Counted from the stretch's first letter, positions 15,890-26,097 are shown. The stretch is 36,118 nt of DNA from Bacteroidota bacterium (GCA_022709665.1 JAKLIJ010000009.1:1-36118), one strand, 5' to 3'. The notes: generated by a model from the sequence alone, not told the origin. Program-made: numbers and translations.

Positions 15890-18358
15890 ATGCCAAAAAG
15901 TCAGTATATCAGTCCGGAAGAAGTTCGCCGACCACGTTTCATCGAATTCGGGAAGATCCCGGTAAACCAGTACTCAAAATCTATTGAAGAGGAAAAACAA
16001 CATTTCAGTCATGACGATTTTTTGAGGATCTACCACGATATGGTTATAATAAGGGAATTTGAGACAATGCTTAACCTTATAAAGACCACCAATGAATACA
16101 GGGGAATACCTTACAATCACCCGGGACCTGCTCATCTCTCGATCGGACAGGAGGCAGCTGCCGTCGGAATGGCTTACAACCTGGGAATCGATGACTATAT
16201 TTTCGGATCCCACAGAAGTCATGGGGAAATCCTGGCAAAAGGTCTTTCTGCAATTACAAGGCTGGGCGAAGATGAGCTCTACACTATCATGAAAGACTAT
16301 TTCGGAGGCAGGGCTCTCAAAGTGGTTGAAAAGGACTTTACAGGTTCCGTAAGGATTCTCGCAAAACATTTTCTTCTTTATGGAGCCCTTGCTGAAATTT
16401 TTGCCAGAGCCAACGGCTTCAACAAAGGTCTGGGCGGCTCCATGCACGCCTTCTTCACCCCTTTTGGCATCTATCCAAACAATGCGATAGTGGGTGGATC
16501 GGGCGATATTTCAGTGGGAGCAGCGCTATACAAGAAGATAAACAGAAAATCCGGACTGGTTGTCTGTAACATAGGTGATGCTTCGATGGGCTGCGGACCT
16601 GTCTGGGAAGGTATCTCATTCGCTACAATGGACCAGTACAAAACACTCTGGGAAGGTGAATTCAACGGAGGACTGCCTCTAATATTCAACTTCATGAACA
16701 ACCTCTACGGAATGGGAGGCCAGACAATGGGTGAAACAATGGGATACGGAATACTGGCCAGGATTGGAGCCGGAGTGAATCCCGAAATGATGCACGCTGA
16801 AAGAGTCGACGGTTATAACCCCCTGGCCGTGATCGATGCTTTCAGAAGAAAAATGGAAATCATCCGACAGAAAAAAGGACCTGTCCTTCTCGATACCCTT
16901 ACCTACAGAATAAGCGGGCACTCCCCTTCCGACGCTTCATCATACAGGTCGAAAGAAGAAATTGAAGCATGGCAGAAAGAAGATTCAATAATAGCCTATG
17001 GCCAGAAACTGACAGAAGCCGGAATTGCAACTGCATACCAGCTCGATGAAATAAGAGAGGAAGCAACGGAACTTATGTCCCATATTCTCAGGCTTGCCGT
17101 AAACGACGAGATATCTCCAAGACTTGACCTTGATTCAGATCCCGACGAAATCGGGAAGATGATGTTCTCAAACCAGTCAGTCGACAGGATGTCGGAGGGA
17201 ACGCCTGAAGTGCTGATCCCCATGGATGAAAATCCCAGGGTGAAATCGCTTAAGACAAAGGAAAGATTCCACCTCGACAGGGAAGGTAAACCGGTGTCAA
17301 AGGCAAGAACCTATCAGCTTCGCGACGGGCTTTTCGAAGCTATCATCGACCGTTTCTACAAAGACCCCACGCTGGCTGCATGGGGTGAGGAAAACCGCGA
17401 CTGGGGAGGAGCCTTCGCAGTCTATCGCGGACTGACAGAAGCGCTTCCTTACAACCGCCTTTTCAATTCACCTATCTCAGAAGGTGCTATCGTGGGTACG
17501 GCCATAGGTTATGGTATGTGCGGGGGAAGGGTCATAGCTGAAATAATGTACTGCGATTTCCTTGGACGAGCAGGGGATGAAGTTTTCAACCAGCTTCCCA
17601 AATGGCAGGCGATGAGCGGAAATCTCATAAAAATGCCTGTGATCATCAGGGTTTCAGTAGGTTCAAAGTACGGCGCACAGCATTCCCAGGACTGGTCATC
17701 GCTGGTTGCACATATACCCGGACTTAAAGTAATCTTCCCTGCAACACCCTACGATGCTAAGGGACTTATGAATAGCGCCCTTCAGGGAACCGATCCCGTG
17801 ATTTTCTTCGAGAGTCAGAGGATCTACGACATTGGGGAGATGTTCCACACTGCGGGAGTACCCGATGGCTATTACGAAATACCAATCGGTGAGCCTGATA
17901 TTAAAAAATCAGGTAGCGACATCACTATACTTACAATCGGCGCCACATTGTACCCGGCCCTGAAAGCTGCCGAAACACTCGAAAAGAGCTATGGGATGAA
18001 AGCCGAAATAATCGACGCAAGAACCCTTGTACCATTCAATTACGAACCTGTCCTGGAATCGGTGAGAAAAACAGGCAGGATAGTCCTGGCAAGCGACGCA
18101 TCATCCAGAGGATCCTTTCTGAAGGAAATGGCCCAGACGATCACTGAACTCGCATTCGATGACCTCGATGCACCTCCTGTTGTTGTTGGGGCTCGCAACT
18201 GGATCATCCCGGCACATGAAATGGAGAATTATTTCTTCCCTCAGCCTTCATGGATCCTGGATGCCATACATGAAAAAATAATACCCCTGAAAGGATATAA
18301 GAGCACAACTGACCTTTCACTGCAAAAGACTTTGAAACTTAACAGCGAAGGCGTATAA
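15890..18358 (+). CDS. 2-oxoacid dehydrogenase E1, fused alpha and beta subunits
   Basis: I start at ATG 15890 (822 residues, 26 bases after the E2 stop) rather than at a TTG that overlaps it. The first half is E1-alpha: [11 protein letters not shown], the TPP/Mg motif from GD at 229-230 to NN at 270-271 ([10 protein letters not shown]), and the loop [10 protein letters not shown]. From about residue 455 the E1-beta domain follows ([37 protein letters not shown]), ending in a transketolase C-terminal domain. E1 decarboxylates the oxoacid and acylates the E2 lipoyl group. The fusion is known in Bacteroidota; this one is rather long for it. No E3 gene is in the window, so a shared dihydrolipoamide dehydrogenase is expected elsewhere. 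Confidence 0.92.
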   Translation: MPKSQYISPEEVRRPRFIEFGKIPVNQYSKSIEEEKQHFSHDDFLRIYHDMVIIREFETMLNLIKTTNEYRGIPYNHPGPAHLSIGQEAAAVGMAYNLGIDDYIFGSHRSHGEILAKGLSAITRLGEDELYTIMKDYFGGRALKVVEKDFTGSVRILAKHFLLYGALAEIFARANGFNKGLGGSMHAFFTPFGIYPNNAIVGGSGDISVGAALYKKINRKSGLVVCNIGDASMGCGPVWEGISFATMDQYKTLWEGEFNGGLPLIFNFMNNLYGMGGQTMGETMGYGILARIGAGVNPEMMHAERVDGYNPLAVIDAFRRKMEIIRQKKGPVLLDTLTYRISGHSPSDASSYRSKEEIEAWQKEDSIIAYGQKLTEAGIATAYQLDEIREEATELMSHILRLAVNDEISPRLDLDSDPDEIGKMMFSNQSVDRMSEGTPEVLIPMDENPRVKSLKTKERFHLDREGKPVSKARTYQLRDGLFEAIIDRFYKDPTLAAWGEENRDWGGAFAVYRGLTEALPYNRLFNSPISEGAIVGTAIGYGMCGGRVIAEIMYCDFLGRAGDEVFNQLPKWQAMSGNLIKMPVIIRVSVGSKYGAQHSQDWSSLVAHIPGLKVIFPATPYDAKGLMNSALQGTDPVIFFESQRIYDIGEMFHTAGVPDGYYEIPIGEPDIKKSGSDITILTIGATLYPALKAAETLEKSYGMKAEIIDARTLVPFNYEPVLESVRKTGRIVLASDASSRGSFLKEMAQTITELAFDDLDAPPVVVGARNWIIPAHEMENYFFPQPSWILDAIHEKIIPLKGYKSTTDLSLQKTLKLNSEGV

Positions 18359-18367
18359 GGCTTTTTG

Positions 18368-18375
18368 TATCTTTG
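18368..18375 (+). promoter_or_regulatory. Candidate -7 box before the HAD gene
   Basis: TATCTTTG, an exact TAnnTTTG match, lies 10 bases after the E1 stop and 23 bases before the ATG at 18399. No -33 TTG is at normal spacing. It hints that the HAD gene may have its own start in addition to read-through. Confidence 0.45.
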
Positions 18376-18398
18376 CAGCACATTTCATCTTATCAGTA

Positions 18399-19181
18399 AT
18401 GGAAAACATCGTCGGGAAAATAAAAGCCAAATCGGGGTTTATAATTGACATGGATGGTGTGATCTACCATGGGAACAAACTGCTTCCGGGCATACCTGAA
18501 TTCCTTAAATGGCTCGAGGATTCAGGAAAAAAGTTCCTCTTTCTTACTAATTCAAGCGAAAGATCACCCAGGGAGCTTCACGAAAAACTCATGAGACTTG
18601 GATTGGATGTCGGAGAAGAACATTTTTACACCAGCGCACTTGCTACCGCCGGATTCCTTGCCAGCCAGAAACCCAATGGAAGCGCTTTTATAATTGGTGA
18701 CGCCGGCCTGATCCACGCAATGTACAGCTTCGGATATACAATAAACAATGTGAATCCCGACTATGTGGTTGTCGGAGATACGCGAAACTATAACTTTGAA
18801 AATATCCGGACAGCCGTCAACCTGGTTCTCAGGGGAGCCAGGCTGATCGGCGCAAATCCTGATATCAGCGGACCAGTGGAAAACGGAATAATTCCCTCTA
18901 CAAAGGCGCTTATTGCTCCCATCGAAATAGCAACCGGAAAGAAAGCCTATTTCGTGGGCAAACCAAACCCGCTTATGATGAGGATAGCTCTTAAAAAACT
19001 AATGGTCAACAGAGAGGATACAATTGTAATCGGCGACAGGATGGATACTGATGTCAGATGCGGACTCGAGTCGGAATTGGACACTCTTCTGGTTCTCAGC
19101 GGCATTACTTCAAGAGAAGAAGTAAATAATTTCCCTTACCAGCCTCAGTATATCCTTAACGGTATCATTGATCTGGTATAG
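18399..19181 (+). CDS. HAD-superfamily phosphatase, class IIA (NagD-like)
   Basis: The 260 residues have all four HAD motifs: nucleophile Asp17 and acid/base Asp19 in IIDMDGVIYHG, the Ser/Thr motif LTNSS near 51-55, Lys in VGKPNPLMM and the metal motif IGDRMDTDV. The cap inserted between motifs II and III (about 70-180) is of the C2A type seen in NagD, phosphoglycolate phosphatase and 4-nitrophenylphosphatase. It should dephosphorylate a small sugar or C2-C3 phosphate in the cytoplasm. It lies 40 bases after the E1 gene within the sugar cluster, where it could clear side products (inference). Confidence 0.9.
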   Translation: MENIVGKIKAKSGFIIDMDGVIYHGNKLLPGIPEFLKWLEDSGKKFLFLTNSSERSPRELHEKLMRLGLDVGEEHFYTSALATAGFLASQKPNGSAFIIGDAGLIHAMYSFGYTINNVNPDYVVVGDTRNYNFENIRTAVNLVLRGARLIGANPDISGPVENGIIPSTKALIAPIEIATGKKAYFVGKPNPLMMRIALKKLMVNREDTIVIGDRMDTDVRCGLESELDTLLVLSGITSREEVNNFPYQPQYILNGIIDLV

Positions 19182-19301
19182 TAAACCTGCATTTCAATTG
19201 AGTCAGCCTGCAGTAACCGGCATAAGGAAATTGCCCGTCCGGACAGCCGGCAGCTTCGGGCTGATAATGTTTTGTGATTTTACCTTAAATTTTAGATAGT
19301 A

Positions 19302-20537
19302 GTGAAAAACTTCCTGACTGACTACCCTGCCCCCGAAGAAATCCGGAAAAAACTTTCAAATAACCATCTTCCGGAATTCAGGGAAGTAAATGCCCATATC
19401 CACACTCCTTACTCATTCAGTTCCTTTCCCGACATGGAAACGATCTTCTCCATGGCGAGAAACGAAAACATTGCTGCTCTGGGGATCAACGATTTCTTTG
19501 TCGCCGACGGATTTTCCGAATTCAGCAGCAGATCACTGAGCAACAGGGTGTTCCCTATCTTCAATATTGAATTCATTGGCCTGCTGAAGGAGGAACAGAA
19601 AAAAGGAATCAGAATTAATGATCCAAACAATCCGGGAAGGATATATTTCTGCGGAAAGGGTTTAGATAATCCCTTTAATCCGGGCTTCATGAACAAGATA
19701 AAGCTGAAATCGGTCATCAGGGAAAGTCAGAACCAGATGAAAGCCATGATTTCAAAGCTTAACGGGATCACAGAACCGCTTAATCCCGCCCTGGTCCTTT
19801 CTTATGATAAGATAAAAGCCCGGCATGCCCGCGACATGGTGCGTGAACGACACCTGGCAAAGGCTCTCAGAACTCTGGTAACCGAAAACTATCCCGATCC
19901 GGCCGACCAGGTGAATCTCTACAGTAAGATGTATGGAGGGAAAAAATCAAATGCCGATCCTGCCCTTCCTGCTCTTGTAGAGAACGAGATACGCTCAAAT
20001 CTCCTGAAAAGCGGCGGGGCGGCCTTTGTCATGGAAGATGAGGATTCGTTTCTGAATCTTCCTGCTATTATTAAGATCATCCTTAAAGCAGGTGGAATAC
20101 CCTGCTATCCTGTTTTGCTTGATGATGCAGCCGGAAACTACACCGAGTTTGAAAAAGACTGGGAGAAGCTCCAAAAAACATTGTCAGATTTAAAAATACC
20201 CTGCATCGAACTCATCCCGTCAAGAAACAGCCTTTCAATCCTTAGCGATTTTGTTCATTTTTTCCATGAGAGGAACTTCATAGTTACCTTCGGAACCGAA
20301 CACAACACTCCCGATCTTATGCCTCTTGCCGTCACGGCAAAAGGAAACCAGCAGCTCAGCAACGACCTCAAGCAGATTTCATGGGAAGGCGTTTGTGTTA
20401 TTGCCGCTCATCAGTACCTCAGGGCAAAGGGTATGCAGGGCTATGTACTCCAGGACGGGAAACCCAGCTTCGACCAGAAAAGAGAACTGACCTACCTCGG
20501 GAAACTTGTAATTGAATTCTTCCTTTCAAAAAACTAA
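19302..20537 (+). CDS. PHP-domain metal-dependent hydrolase-like protein
   Basis: A GTG at 19302 is the start; the next ATG is at residue 45, after the first metal motif. The 411 residues begin with a PHP metal site, His32 and His34 in NAHIHTPYSFSS, followed by GINDFF and an EFIG segment; a later FGTEHNTPD motif would complete the site. PHP proteins are phosphoesterases (histidinol phosphatase, polymerase exonuclease). The stop is only 4 bases from the aldolase-SDR start, so the two are tightly coupled and probably act on the same phosphorylated sugar. I cannot name the substrate. Confidence 0.72.
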   Translation: MKNFLTDYPAPEEIRKKLSNNHLPEFREVNAHIHTPYSFSSFPDMETIFSMARNENIAALGINDFFVADGFSEFSSRSLSNRVFPIFNIEFIGLLKEEQKKGIRINDPNNPGRIYFCGKGLDNPFNPGFMNKIKLKSVIRESQNQMKAMISKLNGITEPLNPALVLSYDKIKARHARDMVRERHLAKALRTLVTENYPDPADQVNLYSKMYGGKKSNADPALPALVENEIRSNLLKSGGAAFVMEDEDSFLNLPAIIKIILKAGGIPCYPVLLDDAAGNYTEFEKDWEKLQKTLSDLKIPCIELIPSRNSLSILSDFVHFFHERNFIVTFGTEHNTPDLMPLAVTAKGNQQLSNDLKQISWEGVCVIAAHQYLRAKGMQGYVLQDGKPSFDQKRELTYLGKLVIEFFLSKN

Positions 20538-20541
20538 TAAC

Positions 20542-22515
20542 ATGAAACCTGAAATTGCTGAACTTGTTGAAATATCCAGATACTATGGAAACAATAAAGC
20601 CTATGTCATCGCCGGAGGAGGAAATACTTCATTCAAGGACCCGCAAACCATATGGATCAAGGCAAGCGGACAATCCCTCGCAACACTGGGCGAAGAAGGT
20701 CTGGTAGCCCTCGACAGGGAAAAACTCCGCCTGATCTCTGAAAAGCAGTATTCAGACGATTCATCAATAAGAGAAGAACAGGTAAAAAATGACCTTTTCA
20801 AAAGCATAATCGACCAGGGTCAGAGCAAAAGACCCTCGGTAGAAACTTCCCTTCACGATCTGATAAGGTATAAATTTGTAGTCCACCTCCACCCTACCCT
20901 TATCAACGGCATCCTGTGCAGCAGAAACGCAAGGAATATTGTAATGCAGCTTTTCGGGGATAAAGCGCTTTTCGTGCCATATATCGATCCGGGCTATACC
21001 CTCTTCAAGAAACTTGAATCGGAGATTGTAAAATTCAGAGCTAATTTTCAGTCCGATCCTCATATAATCCTGCTTGAAAACCACGGATCATTCGTAAGCG
21101 CCGATTCTGCAGCTGAAGTGAAAAAAATTTACGAGGATATTCTTGCTGCCATCTCCGGCTACATCGGAAAAACAGATGAGATTGAGGAACTCCCGTATAA
21201 CCCTGTTCTCTCAAAGATTACGCCGGCACTGAGGATGCTTCTTTCCGATGGAAATCCCAGAGTTATAAGGTATCGTAACACCACTTTGATATCAGGTTAT
21301 TCTCAGAGCCAGACAGAATTTCACAAAATCTCCCTTCCTCTGACACCCGATATAATAGTTTATTGCAAAACAAGATACCTGTACATCGAACAATCTTCAA
21401 CCGCAGAAAGAATCCTTGAATCGGCAAGAACCCAGCTTCCGCGCTTCCTGGCCGAATACGGATTTCTGCCGAAAGTAATTGTAATAAAAAACTGCGGCAT
21501 CCTGGCTGTCGATGAATCTGTTGCATCGGCCGACGCCGTTCTTGATGTCTATGATGACATGATAAAAGTCTGCCATTACTCTTCACTTTGCGGGGGTACA
21601 AAAACCCTTACTCCCGATCAGACTGAATTTATTGACAAATGGGAGGTCGAAAACTACAGGAGAAAAGTATCCGGTACCGGTGTAAAAAACAGCAGGATGC
21701 ATCAGAAAATTGCTGTTGTTACAGGAGGAGCCCAGGGATTCGGAGCAGGAATAGCTGAAGCTCTTTTCAAAATGAATGTGAACGTAGTGGTAGCCGATCT
21801 GAATGAAGAAACCGGAAAATCATTCGTTAGCAGCCTGAATTCTTCTGAATTCAAAAACAGGGCTCTCTTTGTCCGTACGGATGTTTCGGATGCCGAATCA
21901 GTAAGGAACCTCGTTGAAAAGACTGTCAGCGCTTTCGGCGGGCTCGATCTGATGGTAAGCAACGCCGGAGTGCTCAGGGCAGGAAGCCTCGACGAAATGG
22001 ACCCTGAAACCTTTGCAAAAACGACAAACATAAACTACAGCGGCTACTTCTATTGCGCAAAATATGCTTCGGAGATAATGAAAATCCAGAACCAGGAAAA
22101 ACCTGAGTATTTCAGCGACATAATACAGATAAATTCGAAATCCGGACTAAGAGGCAGCAACAGGAACTTTGCCTATGCAGGCACAAAATTCGGAGGGATA
22201 GGCCTTACCCAGTCATTTGCACTCGAACTTGCTCCGTTCAGAATAAAGGTTAACTCAATCTGCCCCGGAAATTTCTACGAAGGACCACTTTGGTCCGACC
22301 CGCATAACGGACTTTTTGTTCAGTATCTGAGAACAGGTAAGGTTCCGGGTGCCAAAACCATAGATGATGTAAAAAAACATTACGAGGAACAGGTCCCTCT
22401 CAAGCGGGGATGCAGGCTCGAAGACGTGGTAAAGGCAATGTTATACATCATAGACCAGGAATATGAGACCGGACAGGCAGTCCCGGTAACAGGCGGACAG
22501 GTAATGCTGAGTTAA
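20542..22515 (+). CDS. Bifunctional class II aldolase / short-chain dehydrogenase fusion
   Basis: The ATG at 20542 gives 657 residues. Residues 1-380 are a class II (AraD/FucA-type) aldolase with metal ligands His115 and His117 (VVHLHPTL), a candidate catalytic Glu101 (SVETSLHD) and His181 (LENHGSF). Residues 388-657 are an SDR with TGGAQGFG (394-401), NAGV, Ser532, Tyr545 and Lys549 (YAGTK). The same fusion occurs in RhaEW proteins, where the aldolase splits rhamnulose-1-phosphate into DHAP and lactaldehyde and the SDR oxidises the lactaldehyde. The HLHPTLINGIL loop differs from typical RhaEW, and no rhaA, rhaB or rhaT is adjacent, so another deoxy or keto sugar phosphate is possible. Confidence 0.85.
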   Translation: MKPEIAELVEISRYYGNNKAYVIAGGGNTSFKDPQTIWIKASGQSLATLGEEGLVALDREKLRLISEKQYSDDSSIREEQVKNDLFKSIIDQGQSKRPSVETSLHDLIRYKFVVHLHPTLINGILCSRNARNIVMQLFGDKALFVPYIDPGYTLFKKLESEIVKFRANFQSDPHIILLENHGSFVSADSAAEVKKIYEDILAAISGYIGKTDEIEELPYNPVLSKITPALRMLLSDGNPRVIRYRNTTLISGYSQSQTEFHKISLPLTPDIIVYCKTRYLYIEQSSTAERILESARTQLPRFLAEYGFLPKVIVIKNCGILAVDESVASADAVLDVYDDMIKVCHYSSLCGGTKTLTPDQTEFIDKWEVENYRRKVSGTGVKNSRMHQKIAVVTGGAQGFGAGIAEALFKMNVNVVVADLNEETGKSFVSSLNSSEFKNRALFVRTDVSDAESVRNLVEKTVSAFGGLDLMVSNAGVLRAGSLDEMDPETFAKTTNINYSGYFYCAKYASEIMKIQNQEKPEYFSDIIQINSKSGLRGSNRNFAYAGTKFGGIGLTQSFALELAPFRIKVNSICPGNFYEGPLWSDPHNGLFVQYLRTGKVPGAKTIDDVKKHYEEQVPLKRGCRLEDVVKAMLYIIDQEYETGQAVPVTGGQVMLS

Positions 22516-22594
22516 ATTTGTCCCCACACATCCGGGTTTGAATCACCCGTGATGTCTTCAAGTCCCGGGGGATTTAGAGGTAAAAACGAAAATC

Positions 22595-23857
22595 ATGAAA
22601 ACGAAAGCAGTACGTATTTACGGAAAGAAAGACCTCAGACTCGAGGAGTTTGACCTTCCCCCGATGCAGGATGATGAAATCCTTGCACAGGTGATCTCCG
22701 ACAGCATTTGCATGTCATCGCACAAAGCCGCCCTTCAGGGTGCGGAACACAAAAGGGTGCCCGATGATATTGCAGTCAATCCCACAATGATCGGACATGA
22801 GTTTTCCGGTGTTATTCTTGAAGTGGGAAGAAAATGGCAGCATAAGTTCAAACCGGGGCAAAAATTCTCAATCCAGCCTGCGATGGCTCATATGGGAACT
22901 CTCGACGCTCCCGGTTACTCCTACAGGTATATTGGAGGCGACGCCACCCATATCATAATTCCCGACATAGTGATGGAAGCCGACTGCCTCCTCCCTTATG
23001 AAGGAAAAGCTTTCTACCCGGCTTCATTATCTGAACCGATGTCATGCATCGTCGGCGCTTTTAATGCCAGCTATCATGTCCCTCCCGGAACCTACAACCA
23101 TGTCATGGGAATAAAGGAAGGCGGAAACCTTGCAATACTTGCAGGTGTCGGCCCTATGGGACTCGGCGCCATCGATTATGCTCTTCACCAGGACAGAAAG
23201 CCGGGACTGATGGTAGTTACCGATATTGACGATTCGAGGCTTGCAAGAGCCGCCTGCCTGTTTCCGCCCGAAGAAGCTCTCGCAGAAGGTGTTCGTCTCG
23301 TTTATGTTAACACAGCCGGAACTACCGATCCTGTAAAACATCTGAGGGAACTGACAGATAACAAAGGCTACGATGATGTGTTTGTTTTTGCTCCGGTCCG
23401 ACAGGTCGTTGAACAGGGAGATGCAATACTCGGTTTCGACGGATGCCTTAACTTCTTTGCCGGCCCTACAAACACCGAATTCAAGGCTGAACTGAATTTT
23501 TACAACGTACATTACGCTTTTACACATCTGGTTGGAACATCGGGAGGAAACACCGACGATATGCGGGAATCACTCAGACTGATGTCGGCCGGAAGGATAA
23601 ACCCAGCAGTGATGATCACCCACGTGGGCGGTCTCGATGCCGTACCTGAAACCACTCTCAGCCTTCCTCGGATTCCAGGCGGTAAAAAGCTTATTTACAC
23701 AAATATTTCTATGCCCCTTGTTTCGCTGTACAAACTTGGCGAATTGGGAAAAACAGATCCGTTCTATGCCGGACTTCATGCTCTGGTGGCAGCAAACGAT
23801 TATATCTGGAATTCTGAGGCTGAAAAATACATTCTTGAAAAAGGAAAACCCATCTGA
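22595..23857 (+). CDS. Zinc-dependent alcohol dehydrogenase, L-sorbose-1-phosphate reductase-like
   Basis: This 420-residue MDR protein has the catalytic zinc ligands Cys39 (SICMSSHK), His68-Glu69 (IGHEFSG) and Glu147 (LSEPMSC), and a Rossmann part with AGVGPMGLGAIDYAL. It lacks the four-cysteine structural zinc lobe. The length and the region between the zinc sites resemble SorE, which interconverts L-sorbose-1-phosphate and glucitol-6-phosphate. The gene follows the aldolase-SDR gene by 79 bases on the same strand. That position fits conversion of a polyol or ketose phosphate into an aldolase substrate (inference). Confidence 0.72.
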   Translation: MKTKAVRIYGKKDLRLEEFDLPPMQDDEILAQVISDSICMSSHKAALQGAEHKRVPDDIAVNPTMIGHEFSGVILEVGRKWQHKFKPGQKFSIQPAMAHMGTLDAPGYSYRYIGGDATHIIIPDIVMEADCLLPYEGKAFYPASLSEPMSCIVGAFNASYHVPPGTYNHVMGIKEGGNLAILAGVGPMGLGAIDYALHQDRKPGLMVVTDIDDSRLARAACLFPPEEALAEGVRLVYVNTAGTTDPVKHLRELTDNKGYDDVFVFAPVRQVVEQGDAILGFDGCLNFFAGPTNTEFKAELNFYNVHYAFTHLVGTSGGNTDDMRESLRLMSAGRINPAVMITHVGGLDAVPETTLSLPRIPGGKKLIYTNISMPLVSLYKLGELGKTDPFYAGLHALVAANDYIWNSEAEKYILEKGKPI

Positions 23858-23914
23858 CAGGGATCCTGTGACAAAACACAACTATTCAGGAGTATGCTGA
23901 ACTGAATTACCTTT

Positions 23915-24862
23915 TTATTGCCCGGAATTCTTTTGCTCATAGTCCTTCCTAAGCTTTTCAGCAAATTCCTGAGGAATATAATTATCATAGCTCATGCATA
24001 CTTCAGATGCAAAGTCGATCCCGGTACTTACAATCTCCTTCCAGAGTTCACCGTCGATCGTAGAAAGCCTGTCAGGACCAACCTTGTTTACAAACATGGC
24101 TGCCATCATCCCTGCATTAAAATTGTCACCGGCGCCAATCGTGCTCACCGGTGTTATTTTCTTAACAGGAAATTTCCCGCTGAATCGTTCAGTCCTGACA
24201 TGAACTCCTTCCGCATTGGCGGTGTAAACCAGGCATCCTGAATATTTTCTTACAGCTTCCCATGCTTCGTCAGGCGTTGAAGCTCCGAAGATATTCAGGA
24301 AATCCTCATCCGAACCTCTTACCAGACTTGCCATCGACATATTTTCAACGATCAGGGGTTTGAGCCGGTCAAGCTCATGACGGTGAGCGCTCCTGAAATT
24401 CGGATCATAAATAACCATTGATCCGTTGCTGAATGCCTGACTGACAAAACCGGTGAATTTTTCCCTGATTTCGGCTGTGATCGAATAAATAGATCCGCAG
24501 AGCAAAATATCATTTCTTCCGGTTACCGGCATCTCAAGGTCAAGTCGTTTCACAGGGTACTTCTCATAGAAGGTATAGGCTGCATCATTCCTCTCATTCA
24601 GAAAGGCAAGCGCCAGCTTTGTCTTTCCATCGGTGTAATGATGAACAAGTGATGTTCCGACACCGTTGGAACTGAGGAAAGAATCGATGAGTCGGCCAAC
24701 ATCATCATCCGCATATTCACTTATGAAATGTACCGGAAGCCCTGCCCTTCCAAGCGATACCAGACTGTTGAGCATGGCGCCTCCCGGTTTTGCCGCCTGC
24801 GGCCGGCCATCCTTGAAAATAATATCGAGAACAGTCTCTCCAACACCAAATATCTTTCGCAT
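23915..24862 (-). CDS. PfkB-family carbohydrate kinase, fructokinase-like
   Basis: The 315 residues are a ribokinase/PfkB fold: the start MRKIFGVGETVLDIIF, the early glycine motif KPGGAMLNSLVSLGRAG and the C-terminal signature TIGAGDNFNAG with catalytic Asp246. The sequence around the lid (CGSIYSI, DPNFR) is closest to fructokinases. It would phosphorylate a ketose or related sugar using ATP. It converges on the SorE-like gene and is divergent from the sorbitol-dehydrogenase-like gene. Together these genes suggest a polyol to ketose to ketose-phosphate route (inference). Confidence 0.87.
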   Translation of the reverse strand: MRKIFGVGETVLDIIFKDGRPQAAKPGGAMLNSLVSLGRAGLPVHFISEYADDDVGRLIDSFLSSNGVGTSLVHHYTDGKTKLALAFLNERNDAAYTFYEKYPVKRLDLEMPVTGRNDILLCGSIYSITAEIREKFTGFVSQAFSNGSMVIYDPNFRSAHRHELDRLKPLIVENMSMASLVRGSDEDFLNIFGASTPDEAWEAVRKYSGCLVYTANAEGVHVRTERFSGKFPVKKITPVSTIGAGDNFNAGMMAAMFVNKVGPDRLSTIDGELWKEIVSTGIDFASEVCMSYDNYIPQEFAEKLRKDYEQKNSGQ

Positions 24863-24961
24863 AAGCCCTTGAGTGAAATTTTTATTTGAATCGCATATGA
24901 TGTGTCAGGTAGTGAATATACAAATTAATTCACCACCACAGCCCTGCAGACCGTTACAGTT

Positions 24962-24992
24962 TTGCGACGCAGCCGGAAATAATATAAATTTG
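24962..24992 (+). promoter_or_regulatory. Promoter of the sorbitol-dehydrogenase-like gene
   Basis: TTG at 24962-24964 within TTTTG, a 20-base spacer and TAAATTTG at 24985-24992 give a complete Bacteroidota promoter, 22 bases before the ATG. It is the second full promoter match in the window. Confidence 0.65.
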
Positions 24993-25014
24993 ACGGAACA
25001 AAATACTGATAAAA

Positions 25015-26049
25015 ATGAAAGCGATGATGCTCACCGGAATACGGCAGATGGAAATGCGCGAGGTCCCCGACCCTGTTCTCAGCGATCCTCACGATGTTAA
25101 AGTCCGCTTACTTGTTCTTGGAATATGCGGATCGGATATCCACTATTACGTATCAGGCAGGATAGGATCGCAGATTGTCAGTTATCCGTTTACAGTAGGG
25201 CACGAATGCGCGGGAGTGGTTGTCGAAACCGGATCTGCCGTCACCAGGGTGAAGAAAGACGACATCATTGCCGTTGAACCCGCAATGTGGTGCGGGACCT
25301 GCGAACAGTGCCTGGCCGGACGGCATCATACATGCCGCAGGCTTAGGTTCCTGGGATGCCCGGGACAGGCTGAAGGCGCTTTGTCGGAATACATAGTGAT
25401 GCCCGAGAACAGCTGCTTCCCGCTCCCTGCAAATCTGAATCCCGATCATGGCGCAATCTCCGAGCCTCTTTCAATAGGAATCTACTCTGTAAAAAAAGCC
25501 GGGGATACAGGCAATTCCGATATTGCCATACTTGGATACGGCCCCATAGGTATGAGTGTTATGCTGGCTGCAAAATCCCAGGGCGCATCATCAATATACG
25601 TTACTGATATGATTGACCGCCGGCTTGAAATAGCAGACAAGGAAAAAGCTTCCTGGACCGGCAATCCTTCAAAAGAAGATATTGTTAAGAAAATAATCGG
25701 ATCAAAGCCTCTGGGCCTTGATATCGTATTTGAGTGCTGCGGAAAACAGGAAGCTGTCGATCAGGCAGTTGAACTGCTGAAACCAGGAGGAAAGCTGGTT
25801 ATTGTGGGAATTCCCGGGTTTGACAGGTGGGCCCTGGATGTAGACAAAACAAGACGAAAGGAAATTTCAATTCAGTTCATCAGAAGACAGCTTAACTGCG
25901 TTGACGATTCAATCCGAATGATGTCCGAAGGTACAATAGACATAAGCAATATGGCAACCCACCGCTTCCCCTTTGAAAAAACAAAGGAAGCCTTCGATCT
26001 CGTTGACGGATATCACGACGGAGTGATGAAAGCCATGATAGATTTTTGA
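25015..26049 (+). CDS. Zinc-dependent polyol (sorbitol/xylitol) dehydrogenase-like
   Basis: The 344-residue MDR protein has catalytic zinc ligands Cys38 (GICGSD), His63-Glu64 (VGHECAG) and Glu150 (ISEPLS), all four structural-zinc cysteines (93, 96, 99 and 107) and the NAD motif GYGPIG (174-179) with Asp198 at the end of the second strand, which favours NAD over NADP. The segment after GSD reads IHYYVSGRIG, typical of sorbitol/xylitol dehydrogenases; threonine dehydrogenase is the next relative. It would oxidise a polyol to a ketose for the neighbouring PfkB kinase, with which it shares a divergent intergenic region. Confidence 0.85.
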   Translation: MKAMMLTGIRQMEMREVPDPVLSDPHDVKVRLLVLGICGSDIHYYVSGRIGSQIVSYPFTVGHECAGVVVETGSAVTRVKKDDIIAVEPAMWCGTCEQCLAGRHHTCRRLRFLGCPGQAEGALSEYIVMPENSCFPLPANLNPDHGAISEPLSIGIYSVKKAGDTGNSDIAILGYGPIGMSVMLAAKSQGASSIYVTDMIDRRLEIADKEKASWTGNPSKEDIVKKIIGSKPLGLDIVFECCGKQEAVDQAVELLKPGGKLVIVGIPGFDRWALDVDKTRRKEISIQFIRRQLNCVDDSIRMMSEGTIDISNMATHRFPFEKTKEAFDLVDGYHDGVMKAMIDF

Positions 26050-26097
26050 GGCCGTCAAATTCCCGCAATTAACTTTTATTCAAATTGTGCAGAACCT

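Noticed and set aside
19230-19262. GC-rich inverted repeat after the HAD gene
   Set aside because: The outer stem GCCCG/CGGGC is short and lacks a T run; I could not support it as a terminator or riboswitch.
22533-22549. Hairpin CGGGT-7-ACCCG after the aldolase-SDR gene
   Set aside because: The stem is only 5 bp and no T tract follows, so it is not a convincing terminator.
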